This document shows positions 17,133-26,576 of a stretch of 47,934 nucleotides of DNA, one piece after another; position 1 is the stretch's first letter; each line of letters starts with the position of its first letter. A model generated the notes under the pieces. That model worked only from the letters and a program-made list of their open reading frames with translations. It was not told the DNA's origin and did no database searches. The stretch is from CAZTHK01 sp964613215 (lineage in GTDB: Bacteria; Krumholzibacteriota; Krumholzibacteriia; Krumholzibacteriales; CAZTHK01). The position numbers and the translations under genes are program-made. The DNA lies in contig CAZTHK010000026.1 in NCBI GenBank assembly GCA_964613215.1, forward strand, positions 1 through 47,934, in the 5' to 3' direction.

Positions 17133-17440
17133 TTTCCCGCAGTCTAATGGATTTTTCAAGAGCAGCCCCGGATAATCAAACCCTCTCCCTCCGCCCGGGG
17201 AAAACATAAAAAAGCGGCATATTCAAAAATTATTACAGCTTATTGCCGGCAACCAGCCCCCTGATTTATAATGGTAGACTATCCCCCCTGCCCTTATTTA
17301 TAATTAACTCCATGGATATCCTGGAAGGACCGGGCGGGGTGAAGAATAGAACAACAGTTATACCTTGCCCTGAGAGAACACCGCATATTACCATGAATTA
17401 AATGCAGCTTTAACACGATACCACAGCAGGAAGATCCCAT
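17133..17440. other. Intergenic region, nothing recognised
   Basis: 308 bases between the zinc-ribbon operon and the GAF-PP2C gene. It is moderately AT-rich, has no hairpin with a U-run and no clear promoter hexamers. No small gene with a ribosome site was found. Confidence 0.4.
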
Positions 17441-18760
17441 ATGAACGATCAATCGGAACTGGAAAAACAGAATCGCGAGCTTGCCATACTCAACACCATA
17501 GCCAGGGAGCTGAACAAATCTTTAAGCCTGGAAGAAACTCTCAATATTGCGCTGGCTCAAACTGCGGAATTACTCAATCTGGAGACAGGGTGGATATATC
17601 TGGTAGACCGGGAGAACCAAAAACCCATTCTGATGGCTACCCAGAATCTTCCGCCCGGCATGAAGGAGCATCCGGAAATTATGACCGGATGGTGCCACTG
17701 TCTCAGAAAATTCATGGATAATGATCTCGGGAATTCCACCAACGTGGACATTGAAAACTGCAGCCGGCTCAGTAAGCTGGATAATGGAAAATCCGGATTA
17801 AAGTATCACGCCAGCATTCCCATAATCAGCCAGCATGGCAAGAAACACGGCGTTCTCAATGTAGCCAGCAAGGATTGGAAGAAGCTTACCCCCCGGCAGC
17901 TGAAGATACTTAATACCATAGGTGATCTTCTGGGAATCGCAGTGGAAAGATCCAGGCTGTTTCAGCAGATTCAGAAAAACAAACAGATCCAGATAGATGC
18001 CATGAAAAAGGAGCTTCAGATCGCCCACGATATGCAGATGGCACTGCTTCCGGGGGAACCGCCTCCCCTGGAGGGTGCCGAACTGGCGGGAACCTGTATA
18101 CCGGCAAAAGAGGTGGGTGGAGATTACTACAGCTACCTCTATCTGGGAGAGGGAGATAATCAACTGGCCATAGTTATAGCGGATGTCTCCGGAAAGGGAA
18201 TGCAGGCTGCAACCATAACCCTTCGCTTCAATGAGATGCTTCGTTACGAAGCCAGGGGATTGACCAATCCCACAGAGATCCTGAAAGGCCTGGACAGTTC
18301 AATCGGCAGGAGCACTCCCCTGGAGATGTTTATCACCGCCGGAATTGCCGTACTGGATACCAACAGCATGAACATCAGCATAGCCAGCGCAGCCAACCCG
18401 GTGATACATCATTACTGCCGCAAGGATGATGAAGTAAGGGCTCTGGAGGTCAATGGCCTGCCCCTGGGACTTCCCGGAGAGGTGGAGGTGGAAGAACCCT
18501 TCCGGGAAATGACCCTGCAGCCGGGAGAGGGGGATATACTGGTTTTTGCCTCTGATGGAGTGGAAGAGGCCCGTAATGCAGGAGGCTCATTTTACGGGGG
18601 GAAACGCCTATCCCGGATTATCCGGCATCATGCCACCGGGGGGGAAAGTTCAGAGCAGATAAGAGATGGAATTGTGAACGATGTCCACAGGTTCATGGAC
18701 ACCGCCTCACAAACCGACGATATCACCGTGGTGGTGCTGAAGGTTCTGGAGAAGGAATAG
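17441..18760 (+). CDS. GAF domain PP2C-type serine/threonine phosphatase (RsbU/SpoIIE-like)
   Basis: A 439-residue signalling phosphatase. A short coiled-coil start (EKQNRELAILNTIARELN) leads into a GAF sensor domain (about 25-165) with several cysteines, then a linker helix and a PP2C-type domain (about 200-437). The PP2C metal-binding acidic residues are visible in GGDYYS, IADVSGKGMQAA, FASDGVEEARN and TDDITVVVL. Relatives dephosphorylate anti-sigma-factor antagonists (STAS proteins) in partner-switching cascades of the general stress response. No STAS protein or RsbW-like kinase is adjacent, so the target is elsewhere. AGGA precedes the ATG. An MscS channel gene follows after 87 bases on the same strand, so a stress-response link is plausible. 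Confidence 0.92.
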   Translation: MNDQSELEKQNRELAILNTIARELNKSLSLEETLNIALAQTAELLNLETGWIYLVDRENQKPILMATQNLPPGMKEHPEIMTGWCHCLRKFMDNDLGNSTNVDIENCSRLSKLDNGKSGLKYHASIPIISQHGKKHGVLNVASKDWKKLTPRQLKILNTIGDLLGIAVERSRLFQQIQKNKQIQIDAMKKELQIAHDMQMALLPGEPPPLEGAELAGTCIPAKEVGGDYYSYLYLGEGDNQLAIVIADVSGKGMQAATITLRFNEMLRYEARGLTNPTEILKGLDSSIGRSTPLEMFITAGIAVLDTNSMNISIASAANPVIHHYCRKDDEVRALEVNGLPLGLPGEVEVEEPFREMTLQPGEGDILVFASDGVEEARNAGGSFYGGKRLSRIIRHHATGGESSEQIRDGIVNDVHRFMDTASQTDDITVVVLKVLEKE

Positions 18761-18847
18761 AACAGGAAATATAAATTCTGGCGGTAGCGGCTCCGGAACA
18801 AGGGGGCGCTTGCTTCAACTGTATTTTTGAAGAGAGGGGGACTATCC

Positions 18848-19729
18848 GTGGAAGGATATCTGGAAGTGGTAAAGGCATGGCTGCTCACCAGCGGCATCCA
18901 GATTGTGGTCATCCTGGTGGGAGCATTTATAGTAATCAGGGTTCTGAGAATACTTATCAATAAATACAGGGAAAAAATGACCTCCGCTGAAAAAATATCG
19001 GCAGAACGTTCAAAGCGGCTGGAGACCCTTTCCGGTATAATCGAGACCACTATAACGGTGGTAGTACTGATCGCGGCTCTGTTGATGGTGTTGAAGGAGG
19101 CGGGCATAGAAATAGCCCCCCTGCTGGCCGGCGCCGGGATAGTAGGCCTGGCGGTAGGCTTCGGAGCACAGAGCCTGGTCAAGGATGTAATCAGCGGCTT
19201 TTTCATCCTGCTGGAGAACCACATGAATGTGGGTGATGTGGTCCGGATAGCAGGGGAGGCCGGGCTGGTGGAATCGATAAACCTGAGAATAACCACCCTG
19301 CGAGACCTGGAGGGGAAGGTTCATGTCATCCCCAACGGCGAGATCAAGGTGGTAACCAATTTTACCAGGGAATGGTCCCGGGCCCTCCTGGAGATCGGAG
19401 TGGCCTATAAGGAGGATGTGGACAGGGTGATAGAGGTGCTCAAGGAGGTGGGGGAGGAATTACGCCAGGATGAGAAATTCGCCCCCCTGATACTGGAACC
19501 CATGGAAATACTGGGGCTGGACAGTTTCGGAAACTCCTCTGTGAATATCAAGTTAATGTTCAAAACACAACCCATCAAGCAGTGGGCGGTGGCCCGGGAA
19601 TACCGCAGGCGGGTCAAGAAGGCCTTCGACCGGGAAAATATCGAGATCCCCTTCCCCCACGTCACCCTCTACATGGGAGAGGGAGAGAATGAAGGGGCAC
19701 TCAAGGTGGATACCAAATCTTCTCAGTAG
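18848..19729 (+). CDS. MscS family mechanosensitive ion channel
   Basis: A 293-residue inner-membrane channel that opens under membrane tension to release osmolytes during osmotic downshift. There are three N-terminal transmembrane helices: the first around IQIVVILVGAFIVIRVL, the second around TITVVVLIAALLMVL, and the pore-lining third with AGIVGLAVGFGAQSLVKDV, whose Gly/Ala packing is characteristic. The MscS beta domain follows (MNVGDVVRIAGEAGLVESI, then VHVIPNGEI) and an alpha/beta C-terminal cage domain. The length equals that of small MscS proteins. GTG at 18848 is preferred because GAGGGGG lies 7 bases upstream; an in-frame TTG at 18827 lacks such a site. Confidence 0.93.
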   Translation: MEGYLEVVKAWLLTSGIQIVVILVGAFIVIRVLRILINKYREKMTSAEKISAERSKRLETLSGIIETTITVVVLIAALLMVLKEAGIEIAPLLAGAGIVGLAVGFGAQSLVKDVISGFFILLENHMNVGDVVRIAGEAGLVESINLRITTLRDLEGKVHVIPNGEIKVVTNFTREWSRALLEIGVAYKEDVDRVIEVLKEVGEELRQDEKFAPLILEPMEILGLDSFGNSSVNIKLMFKTQPIKQWAVAREYRRRVKKAFDRENIEIPFPHVTLYMGEGENEGALKVDTKSSQ

Positions 19730-20408
19730 CCACAACTCCGATTGGAATATCCAGGGGGGAATACAGCTGGAAGTGTAAGCCAAACAACCAGACTGCATTC
19801 CATAATAAGGAAAAAGTAACATCGGGCATTCAAACCGGGATTCCACTCTTATTTAATTAACCTAAATCCGTCAAGATGATCCTCCCCTGACCAGAGATAC
19901 AGGGCGTAGATCCGGCGGCGTACATGCACCATGCTGCAGTTCATCCCACCACAGCCGGTGGTAAAAGTGGAAAACCATGCATCCCCGCTTCCGTGATTCA
20001 AGATTCCAGGCATAATTAGAGCGGTGGCTTCACTGACACCCTCTTGTTTTCATCGGAAAACAGCTTATTTCTCCGAAAAAATCGCTCTGATGGCAGAATA
20101 AGCCGGGTGTATCCATTTGGAGCTATTTGCCGGAGGGGGGGAACTTTTTTCGCCCCCTCCCCGCCAGAAGATAAATCATCTCACTTCCCCACAGCCCCTT
20201 ATATCTCCAAGTTATTCTCTTGAAATAAATTAACAGAGATATATCTGTGCACCTGCAACTCCTGTGGTGGCAACCATCTTGCTCAACCGGACATGAAACC
20301 GGATATCAACTTATAATAATTGGTCCGTCATCGATGGTGTCCGGCCGGCGAGCAAATATCCACCGGTACAGCCGGAACACCCGGACCACAAGGAGACCGA
20401 AAGGAACG
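19730..20408. other. Long non-coding leader upstream of the glycan cluster
   Basis: 679 bases without a convincing gene, taking the flippase start as 20409. A hairpin GGAGGGGG (20132-20139) / CCCCCTCC (20153-20160) encloses a T-rich loop. TTGAAA at 20220-20225 is a reasonable -35 box, but the -10 after it is poor; the local palindrome AGATATATCT lies at 20237-20246. The frame leading into the flippase is open from 20247, but the extra residues have no family match and no ribosome site. The length of the leader suggests regulation of the cluster. Confidence 0.4.
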
Positions 20409-21899
20409 ATGCCACCCCAACCGGAGAAGAAACATTCACTGAAAAAACAGACCGCCTTCCTGTTTGCCGGCAAACTGGTAGCGGTAGTCCTCAGGTTTAT
20501 GGTCCCCCTGCTCCTGGTAAGGATGATGTCCCGGCAGGAGTTCGGTCTTTACAAGCAGGCCCTGCTGTTGTGCTTCTTTTTTGTTCCCATACTGCAGTTC
20601 GGGATAACCGACAGCATTCTCTACTTCTACCCCGATAATGAAAAGAAGAAGGAACTGATCTCCCAGACAGTATATCTGTTTCTGCTTATCGGAATGGCAT
20701 TCCTTGCCGCCTTTTACCTCTTCCACCAGAAGCTGCTGCTTCTGTTCAGGGGAGCGGGGCTGGAGGGAGTGGTACAACCGGCAAGCATATTCATATTCTT
20801 CTACTTCATCACCATGTTCTTCGAAAAGGTCCTGATACTGGAGAAGAAGAACAGGGAACTGTTTGCCTATGTGATAGCGGACAGATTTACCTATGTGGCC
20901 TTTATACTCCTGGCAGCCCTGATTTACGGAACTGTTGAAAAAATTCTCTGGTCCCTGGCCCTCTACTCGTTGATCAAGTTCACGGTGGTGCTGTTCTACC
21001 TTAGAATCAAATACAGCTTCCCGGTAAGCATAAAAAAAATATCATGGAACCGGCTCAGGGAACAGCTGGTATTTTCAGTATTTCAGGGAGGCGGCAAGAT
21101 AGTGGGAGAGATAGGGAGAAAGATTGACAAGTTCTATCTTTCCTATTTTCTCAATCCGGCCAGCTTTGCCATCTACAGTGTGGGAAATTTCAGCGTGCCG
21201 GTGATAAACATCATGTGCACCTCGGTAGCCACCACGGCACTGCCCCGGATAAGCCTGCACTATAAAAACAGGAGATACCGGGAAGCGAAAGAGCTGTGGC
21301 ACAGGATAATCACCTACTACAGCCTGGTGACCATCCCCCTGGTAGCCTACTGCTGGGTGATGTCGGAAGAGATAATAACCTTCCTGTTCACCGAAAAGTA
21401 CGCCGACAGTGCAGCCATATTCCAGCTGCTGCTGCTGGTATACCTGACCAAGACATTGAGCCGCGGCACAATAGTAAGAGCTAGCAATAACACCAGATAC
21501 GCATTTCAAGGGAATGTGCTGTCGCTGCTGTGGGGTGTGGCCGCAGGATATTTTCTGATCAGATGGCGGGGTACCGCAGGAGCAGCCCTCTCTGTTGTTA
21601 TATCGCATTACATAAATGCGATATATCAGGTTTACAAATCAAAGGGAATACTGGAGCTGTCCTGGCGGGAATGGCTTCCCTGGAAACAGATGGGTGCCAT
21701 AATGATAATCTCTGTTTCAATGCTGGCGGTTATTCCTTTATTCAAGGGAACCATTTCAACACCGGTTTTACTTATCACAGCCAGCGGACTGGTCTATTCC
21801 GCCCTGGTGCTGGCGGGATATCATTTCGCCGGCTTTGTAAATGTAAGCACTCTCAATGGCAAGCTGAAAGAGAGTTTCGTATTCAACAAACAGTTGTGA
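20409..21899 (+). CDS. Polysaccharide/oligosaccharide flippase (Wzx-like, MOP superfamily)
   Basis: A 496-residue integral membrane protein with about 12-14 hydrophobic helices and the polysaccharide biosynthesis protein pattern: TAFLFAGKLVAVVLRFMVPL, RQEFGLYKQALLLC, then FFYFITMFFEKVL and later TIVRASNNTRYAFQGNVLSL. Such proteins move lipid-linked glycans across the inner membrane. The start ATG at 20409 follows AAAGGAAC and places the family's usual N-terminus correctly; the frame is open for 54 more codons upstream without family similarity. It is the first gene of the same-strand cluster reaching to 29438, and the next gene begins 8 bases after its stop. No polymerase (Wzy) gene is visible. 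Confidence 0.9.
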   Translation: MPPQPEKKHSLKKQTAFLFAGKLVAVVLRFMVPLLLVRMMSRQEFGLYKQALLLCFFFVPILQFGITDSILYFYPDNEKKKELISQTVYLFLLIGMAFLAAFYLFHQKLLLLFRGAGLEGVVQPASIFIFFYFITMFFEKVLILEKKNRELFAYVIADRFTYVAFILLAALIYGTVEKILWSLALYSLIKFTVVLFYLRIKYSFPVSIKKISWNRLREQLVFSVFQGGGKIVGEIGRKIDKFYLSYFLNPASFAIYSVGNFSVPVINIMCTSVATTALPRISLHYKNRRYREAKELWHRIITYYSLVTIPLVAYCWVMSEEIITFLFTEKYADSAAIFQLLLLVYLTKTLSRGTIVRASNNTRYAFQGNVLSLLWGVAAGYFLIRWRGTAGAALSVVISHYINAIYQVYKSKGILELSWREWLPWKQMGAIMIISVSMLAVIPLFKGTISTPVLLITASGLVYSALVLAGYHFAGFVNVSTLNGKLKESFVFNKQL

Positions 21900-21907
21900 G
21901 GGAAAAA

Positions 21908-22777
21908 GTGATCTATCTGGTTCTTGGCATGCATAAATCGGGTACCACCCTGGTATCGCAGATACTGCACAATTCGGGTATCAATATGGGGGATTTCGAC
22001 CAGGAGATATCCTACGACAGGGGGAATACCCTGGAAAGGTTCGAATTCCTGATATATAACACAGCCATAATGAATATCCGCATCCTGGATGCGGGCGTGA
22101 AACAGTACCGCAGGGTAACCACTTTGGAGGGGTTTACCCTCCCCCGCCTGATAAGAAATGTACTGACCCGGGCGGTAGAGAGGCTGGACCGGAAATTCCC
22201 GGAGTGGGGATGCAAGGACCCCCGTATGTGCCTGACCTACCAGGTCTGGAGGGAGATCCTCCCCCTCCACAGGATCATATCGGTAGTGCGCGACCCATTC
22301 GAGGTGGCTGACCGGTACTGCAAGTATGTCAACCGCTTCAGGATACTGAAGAGGCTGGTAACCCGTCTCAGGGTGATCAGTTCATGGTACCTTCACAACA
22401 GTGCTATCCTGGAAATCGTCCGGGACAATGGTCCTGACTGTACGGTGGTGGACTACAACAGGCTGATGAGTGAAGAAGGGGATAAGGAATTCAGAAAGAT
22501 GGAAAAACTTTGCGGCAGGAAACTGACGGATACCAGGGACAGATCCCTCTACCGGAACAGGAAGGGAGACCACACCAGCCTGCTGGACAGGATAATAGAG
22601 ATCTGTTTCAAATATGTACTCAACCGGGACCTCTGCGGCTTGAGGGAGAAATTACTGGATAGCTCATCCCGCATATCAGGCGATGGTGACACCTCCACCG
22701 GAACAGCAAACGAACCTGGAGGGAAGGAAGAAAAACACGGAGGAGTGAAGCTACCGGAACATACCACCGTGGAATAA
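21908..22777 (+). CDS. Sulfotransferase-like protein
   Basis: A 289-residue protein with the PAPS-type sulfotransferase fold. The N-terminal loop LGMHKSGTTLV (residues 6-16) corresponds to the 5'-phosphosulfate-binding loop, and IISVVRDPFEVADRY corresponds to the 3'-phosphate-binding segment with its Arg and following conserved Asp-Pro. The family transfers sulfate from PAPS to sugars or lipids, although some members in glycan clusters are unproven. The start is taken as GTG 21908 because TGAGGG lies 5 bases upstream, overlapping the flippase stop; GTG at 21896 is an alternative overlapping the stop as GTGA. The C-terminal 40 residues are Gly/Ser/Glu-rich and likely disordered. Its place in the cluster suggests sulfation of the exported glycan. 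Confidence 0.8.
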   Translation: MIYLVLGMHKSGTTLVSQILHNSGINMGDFDQEISYDRGNTLERFEFLIYNTAIMNIRILDAGVKQYRRVTTLEGFTLPRLIRNVLTRAVERLDRKFPEWGCKDPRMCLTYQVWREILPLHRIISVVRDPFEVADRYCKYVNRFRILKRLVTRLRVISSWYLHNSAILEIVRDNGPDCTVVDYNRLMSEEGDKEFRKMEKLCGRKLTDTRDRSLYRNRKGDHTSLLDRIIEICFKYVLNRDLCGLREKLLDSSSRISGDGDTSTGTANEPGGKEEKHGGVKLPEHTTVE

Positions 22778-22802
22778 TAATTCTATAGATGGGAATCAAA
22801 GC

Positions 22803-24404
22803 ATGAAATCCACATTCACATATGAAGAAAAAGACTGCAAACAGCAGATTCACGGGAACCGCCCTTCGCCAGTGCATCTGTGGCAATATCCGGCATACCG
22901 GGACCCCCGGGGGGTGTGGCATTCTGAATTCTCCGGAGCGATTAAGAGCAGTAAGGGCCGGATGAGATGGAATCCGGGGGGGATACTCTCATCCATCGCC
23001 TTCAGCTATCCCTGCGGTGACATCACCCTGGTGGAGGGGATCCGAAGGAGTCCCTGGCTATCCGGGATAGACCAGGAGGACGAGGTTGAACTGTCCTCCA
23101 TACCCCCACATGGAAGAACCTGGATGAAACCCCGGGACATTGCCGCCAGGCTGCTGGAACTGCTGGAAGAGGAAGCCCGGGCAGCCTGCCGTTCTCATTC
23201 CGAGATATACATACTCCTATCCGGAGGCCTGGACAGCAGGATCGTGGCAGGTGTTGTGAGCAGGTTAAAGAGGGAGGGGAAGATAGAGGGAGATCTCTAT
23301 GCGGCCACCTGGGGACTGGAAGACTCCAGGGATGTGGTATATGCCCGGGAAATTGCCGGCATGCTGGGACTGGAATGGTGCCATATTCCCATAGGGCCGG
23401 AAACCATTATGGACAACATAGATTTATCCGCCTCCACCGGCAATATGCTTCCCCCCTCCGACCTTCACTGCCTCTCCTGGTTTTCCAGGGTGCCACCCGG
23501 TTCCCTGGTTCTGGCGGGCAGCTACGGGGATTCCATAGGCCGGGGGGAGTACAGCGGACAGCACATTCTGGAGCTGGAACCGCTCATGCCCCGGAACCTG
23601 CTGGAGCTTCTCAAGCCGCCTCCCTTCAACCGGGGAGCGGAAATAATACAGGGGGAGCTGGACAACCTGATGGAGAGATGTGAGGATAAAACCCCGTATG
23701 TGCTGTATGAGCATCAGCAGCAGGGCCACTATATGCGGAGCATGATTGCCCAGGCCATCAGCGTTTTGCTTCCCCGTTGTGACGTCTACCAGATGTTCAC
23801 TGCTCCCCCGGTATATTCATTCATGTGGTCGATCCACCCCTCCATAAGAGACAACCGGACCTATGCTCATCTGCTGGAGCTTATCCACCCCCACCTGGCA
23901 CGGCTCCCCTGGGCCAGGACCAACCGGGCGCTGAGGGGTAGGACAGAGAGAGCCAGAAGAGATGTGAGAAAGCAATTTCACTGCTATGCCGAATGGATAA
24001 GCGGGCCATTGTACCACCGGATCAAAGAGATAGTGGATCCGGGCTGGTTTGAACAGACCGGTATATTCCGGGGCCACAGCATAGAGAAACTTACCCGCAG
24101 CCTGAAACCGGATCAGCAGAGCCTGATGGGAGAAAGTTTCAAACCTTACCGCCTGTGGCTATGGCTGGCCGGCATTCGTAAATTCCATCAGTGGTGCGGG
24201 GAGTATGGTGTAAACCTGGAGTATGATCCCGATTCGCCGGAGAACCGCCATCTTCCCCCCTATCACCCTCCCCGGGATAACAGAACGTCATTAAGGAAAT
24301 TCATCGCCCGGTGGAGAACTGCCAGAACGATCAAGAGAAAGCTCAAGCGGATCATCCTGAAATGGAGAGCAATCAGGGATTATCCTCCTGAACCGGGCAG
24401 ATAG
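22803..24404 (+). CDS. Asparagine-synthetase-like PP-loop amidotransferase lacking a glutaminase domain
   Basis: A 533-residue protein with the ATP-pyrophosphatase PP-loop SGGLDSR at 140-146, within a region resembling the synthetase half of AsnB (YILLSGGLDSRIVAG, then LYAATWGLEDSRDVVYA). The first 100 residues do not begin with Met-Cys and lack the glutaminase motifs, so it cannot release ammonia from glutamine on its own. Related proteins in glycan and peptide clusters activate a carboxylate with ATP and form an amide. Ammonia could come from the AsnB encoded next door, or the enzyme may use another amine. The ribosome site is weak (GATGGGA). The C-terminus is strongly basic. The substrate is unknown; a sugar uronic acid or a lipid-linked acid is plausible from context. 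Confidence 0.8.
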   Translation: MKSTFTYEEKDCKQQIHGNRPSPVHLWQYPAYRDPRGVWHSEFSGAIKSSKGRMRWNPGGILSSIAFSYPCGDITLVEGIRRSPWLSGIDQEDEVELSSIPPHGRTWMKPRDIAARLLELLEEEARAACRSHSEIYILLSGGLDSRIVAGVVSRLKREGKIEGDLYAATWGLEDSRDVVYAREIAGMLGLEWCHIPIGPETIMDNIDLSASTGNMLPPSDLHCLSWFSRVPPGSLVLAGSYGDSIGRGEYSGQHILELEPLMPRNLLELLKPPPFNRGAEIIQGELDNLMERCEDKTPYVLYEHQQQGHYMRSMIAQAISVLLPRCDVYQMFTAPPVYSFMWSIHPSIRDNRTYAHLLELIHPHLARLPWARTNRALRGRTERARRDVRKQFHCYAEWISGPLYHRIKEIVDPGWFEQTGIFRGHSIEKLTRSLKPDQQSLMGESFKPYRLWLWLAGIRKFHQWCGEYGVNLEYDPDSPENRHLPPYHPPRDNRTSLRKFIARWRTARTIKRKLKRIILKWRAIRDYPPEPGR

Positions 24405-24575
24405 CGGAAAATGTACCTGTGGATGATAAAACAAAAGTCCCACCCGGGGGAAAAAACTAAAGTCACAGTTTCAGTCTCCGAAACTGAGGAAAACGAACCT
24501 GAAAGATAAAAGGGAACCCGGATAATCCAGAACCATATGAGGAGTTGCGGGTTCCGGTCGAAAAGGGAAACAGAT

Positions 24576-26576
24576 ATGTGCGGAATCGCAGGAATACTGC
24601 ACTTTAATTCGGAAAGAAGTGTGAACGGCAGGCTGCTGGATGATATGACAGATATTCTCCGTCACCGGGGCCCTGACGGCCGGGGGACCTTCACCGATGG
24701 TAATATCGGCCTGGGACACAGGAGGCTGGCCATCATCGATCTCCACACCGGGCAGCAACCCATGGCCAGCGGCGACCGGAAGATATGGATAGTGGTCAAC
24801 GGAGAAATCTACAACTACCTTGATCTTAAAGCGATACTTTCCAGCAAGGGGCACCGCTTCCAGACCGGATCGGACAGCGAAGTGATCATCCACGCCTACC
24901 GGGAATGGGGAACCGATTGTGTGAAAAAATTTAACGGAATGTTCGCCTTCGCCCTGTGGGACTGCAGCCGTAAACGCCTCATACTGGCCAGGGACAGGCT
25001 GGGGATCAAGCCGCTCTACACCACCGTGGTGGACGGAACCCTCCTGTTCGCCTCCGAGATCAAATCATTACTGACCTGCCCCGGAGTGGAGAGGAGGGTG
25101 GATCCCGAAGCCATATCAAGCTATCTGGGCTACCGTCATGTGCTGGGTGAGGGCACCCTGTTCAGGGGAATAAACAAGCTCAAGCCGGGCCACCTGCTGA
25201 TCTCTGAGAATGGCTATCTCTCCAGTGTTCAGTACTGGGATGTGCCGGTCTATACTGAAAGGGAAGACCGGGGAGAGGAGTACTACACCAGCCGGGTGCG
25301 GGAGATGCTGAAGGAATCGGTCAAGCGCAGGATGATGAGCAATGTGCCACTGGGAGCTTATCTGAGCGGGGGACTGGACAGCTCCATCGTGGTAGCACTA
25401 CTTTCGGAGATGAGTGATGATCCGGTAAAGACCTATACCGTGGCATTCCCCCAGGAGGATTTCAGCGAAAGGCGCTACGCCTCCATGGTTGCCTCCGGAT
25501 GCGAAACCGACCACACCGAGGTCATGATAGACGACAGCAGCTACATGGATATGATACCCCGGCTGATCAGGTTCAAGGATGCTCCTCTGGCGGTGGCCAA
25601 TGAAGTGCCGCTCCATCTGATGTCCAGGGAATTGAAGAAGGATATAACGGTGGTGCTGTCGGGGGAGGGAGCGGATGAACTGTTCGGGGGATACGGAAGG
25701 ATATTCCGAAGCCCCTTCGACTACCAGAGATCACGGTTTCTGGAGAATCACCGCCACCTGCTTCCGGAGTACCGGAATATACTGATGGATAAATTCTCCG
25801 ACATTTACGGAAGCTCGGTCTTTCTCAATGAGACAGATCATTTCATGAGAAAATATCATTATCTCAGTCCCCTGGACAGGGAGACCTTCCTGACTCCCGG
25901 CATGCTGGATCAGACTGAGGGGGACAGCTACATCAGGGAACACTTCGAGAAGCAATTCAGGGAGGCGGAGGGACTATCTCACTACCACAAGATTCTATAT
26001 ATCTTTCAGAAGACCCACCTCCAGAATCTCCTGATGCGGGTGGATATGACCACCATGGCCACGTCTGTGGAGGCCCGGGTCCCCTTTGTGGACCATCAGC
26101 TGGTCGAATTCGTGCTGTCCATACCTTTTCACTACAAGGTAAGGTGGAAGAGTGAAATGCACCGGCAGATGGCCGCCCTGCTGTCCAGCGACGAACTGAG
26201 CGAAAATTATGACACCACCAAGTACATCCTCAAGAGGGCCTTCCGGGATGACCTTCCCCGTCAGATTATCGACCGCAGGAAGATGGGATTTCCGGTGCCT
26301 CTTAACAGATGGCTGGGGGGCAATTATATGTCCCGGGCAAAGGAGATCCTGCTGGACCGCCGCACCGCCTCCCGGGGGATAATCGATGTTTCCGCAGTGG
26401 AGAAAGAGCTTGCCAGTCAGAGGATTAAGGAGCATTCCACCGCTCTGAAGATGTGGATGCTGATGAACCTGGAGATCTGGTTCAGGGAATACATTGACCA
26501 ATGGGAAGGAGGAAAGGTTCCGGAAGAGGAAACAAGCTCGAAGGAAGCTCCCACTCACCGGACCGTACAGATATGA
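24576..26576 (+). CDS. asnB: Glutamine-hydrolysing asparagine synthetase (AsnB)
   Basis: A 666-residue two-domain amidotransferase. The N-terminal class II glutaminase begins MCGIAGIL with the catalytic Cys2 and has RHRGPDGRGTF and HRRLAIIDL. The synthetase domain has the PP-loop SGGLDSS at 264-270 and continues with SGEGADELFGGY, a strongly conserved family motif. It would convert aspartate or a related carboxylate to an amide with glutamine and ATP. The start is fixed by the need for Cys2 and by AAGGG upstream; an earlier in-frame ATG at 24537 would bury the cysteine. The next gene starts within its stop codon (ATGA). Position inside a glycan cluster suggests amidation of a sugar rather than housekeeping asparagine synthesis, especially as AsnA is encoded at 41821. 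Confidence 0.93.
   Translation: MCGIAGILHFNSERSVNGRLLDDMTDILRHRGPDGRGTFTDGNIGLGHRRLAIIDLHTGQQPMASGDRKIWIVVNGEIYNYLDLKAILSSKGHRFQTGSDSEVIIHAYREWGTDCVKKFNGMFAFALWDCSRKRLILARDRLGIKPLYTTVVDGTLLFASEIKSLLTCPGVERRVDPEAISSYLGYRHVLGEGTLFRGINKLKPGHLLISENGYLSSVQYWDVPVYTEREDRGEEYYTSRVREMLKESVKRRMMSNVPLGAYLSGGLDSSIVVALLSEMSDDPVKTYTVAFPQEDFSERRYASMVASGCETDHTEVMIDDSSYMDMIPRLIRFKDAPLAVANEVPLHLMSRELKKDITVVLSGEGADELFGGYGRIFRSPFDYQRSRFLENHRHLLPEYRNILMDKFSDIYGSSVFLNETDHFMRKYHYLSPLDRETFLTPGMLDQTEGDSYIREHFEKQFREAEGLSHYHKILYIFQKTHLQNLLMRVDMTTMATSVEARVPFVDHQLVEFVLSIPFHYKVRWKSEMHRQMAALLSSDELSENYDTTKYILKRAFRDDLPRQIIDRRKMGFPVPLNRWLGGNYMSRAKEILLDRRTASRGIIDVSAVEKELASQRIKEHSTALKMWMLMNLEIWFREYIDQWEGGKVPEEETSSKEAPTHRTVQI

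Noticed and set aside
18780..18790. GGCGGTAGCGG, resembling the ops element (GGCGGTAGCGT) used by RfaH
   Set aside because: It lies before the MscS gene rather than the glycan cluster, has no hairpin context, and RfaH/ops control is known from Proteobacteria. Chance is more likely.
20247..20408. A 54-codon N-terminal extension of the flippase
   Set aside because: It has no family similarity, no ribosome site at its ATG, and the downstream ATG at 20409 gives the normal flippase N-terminus.
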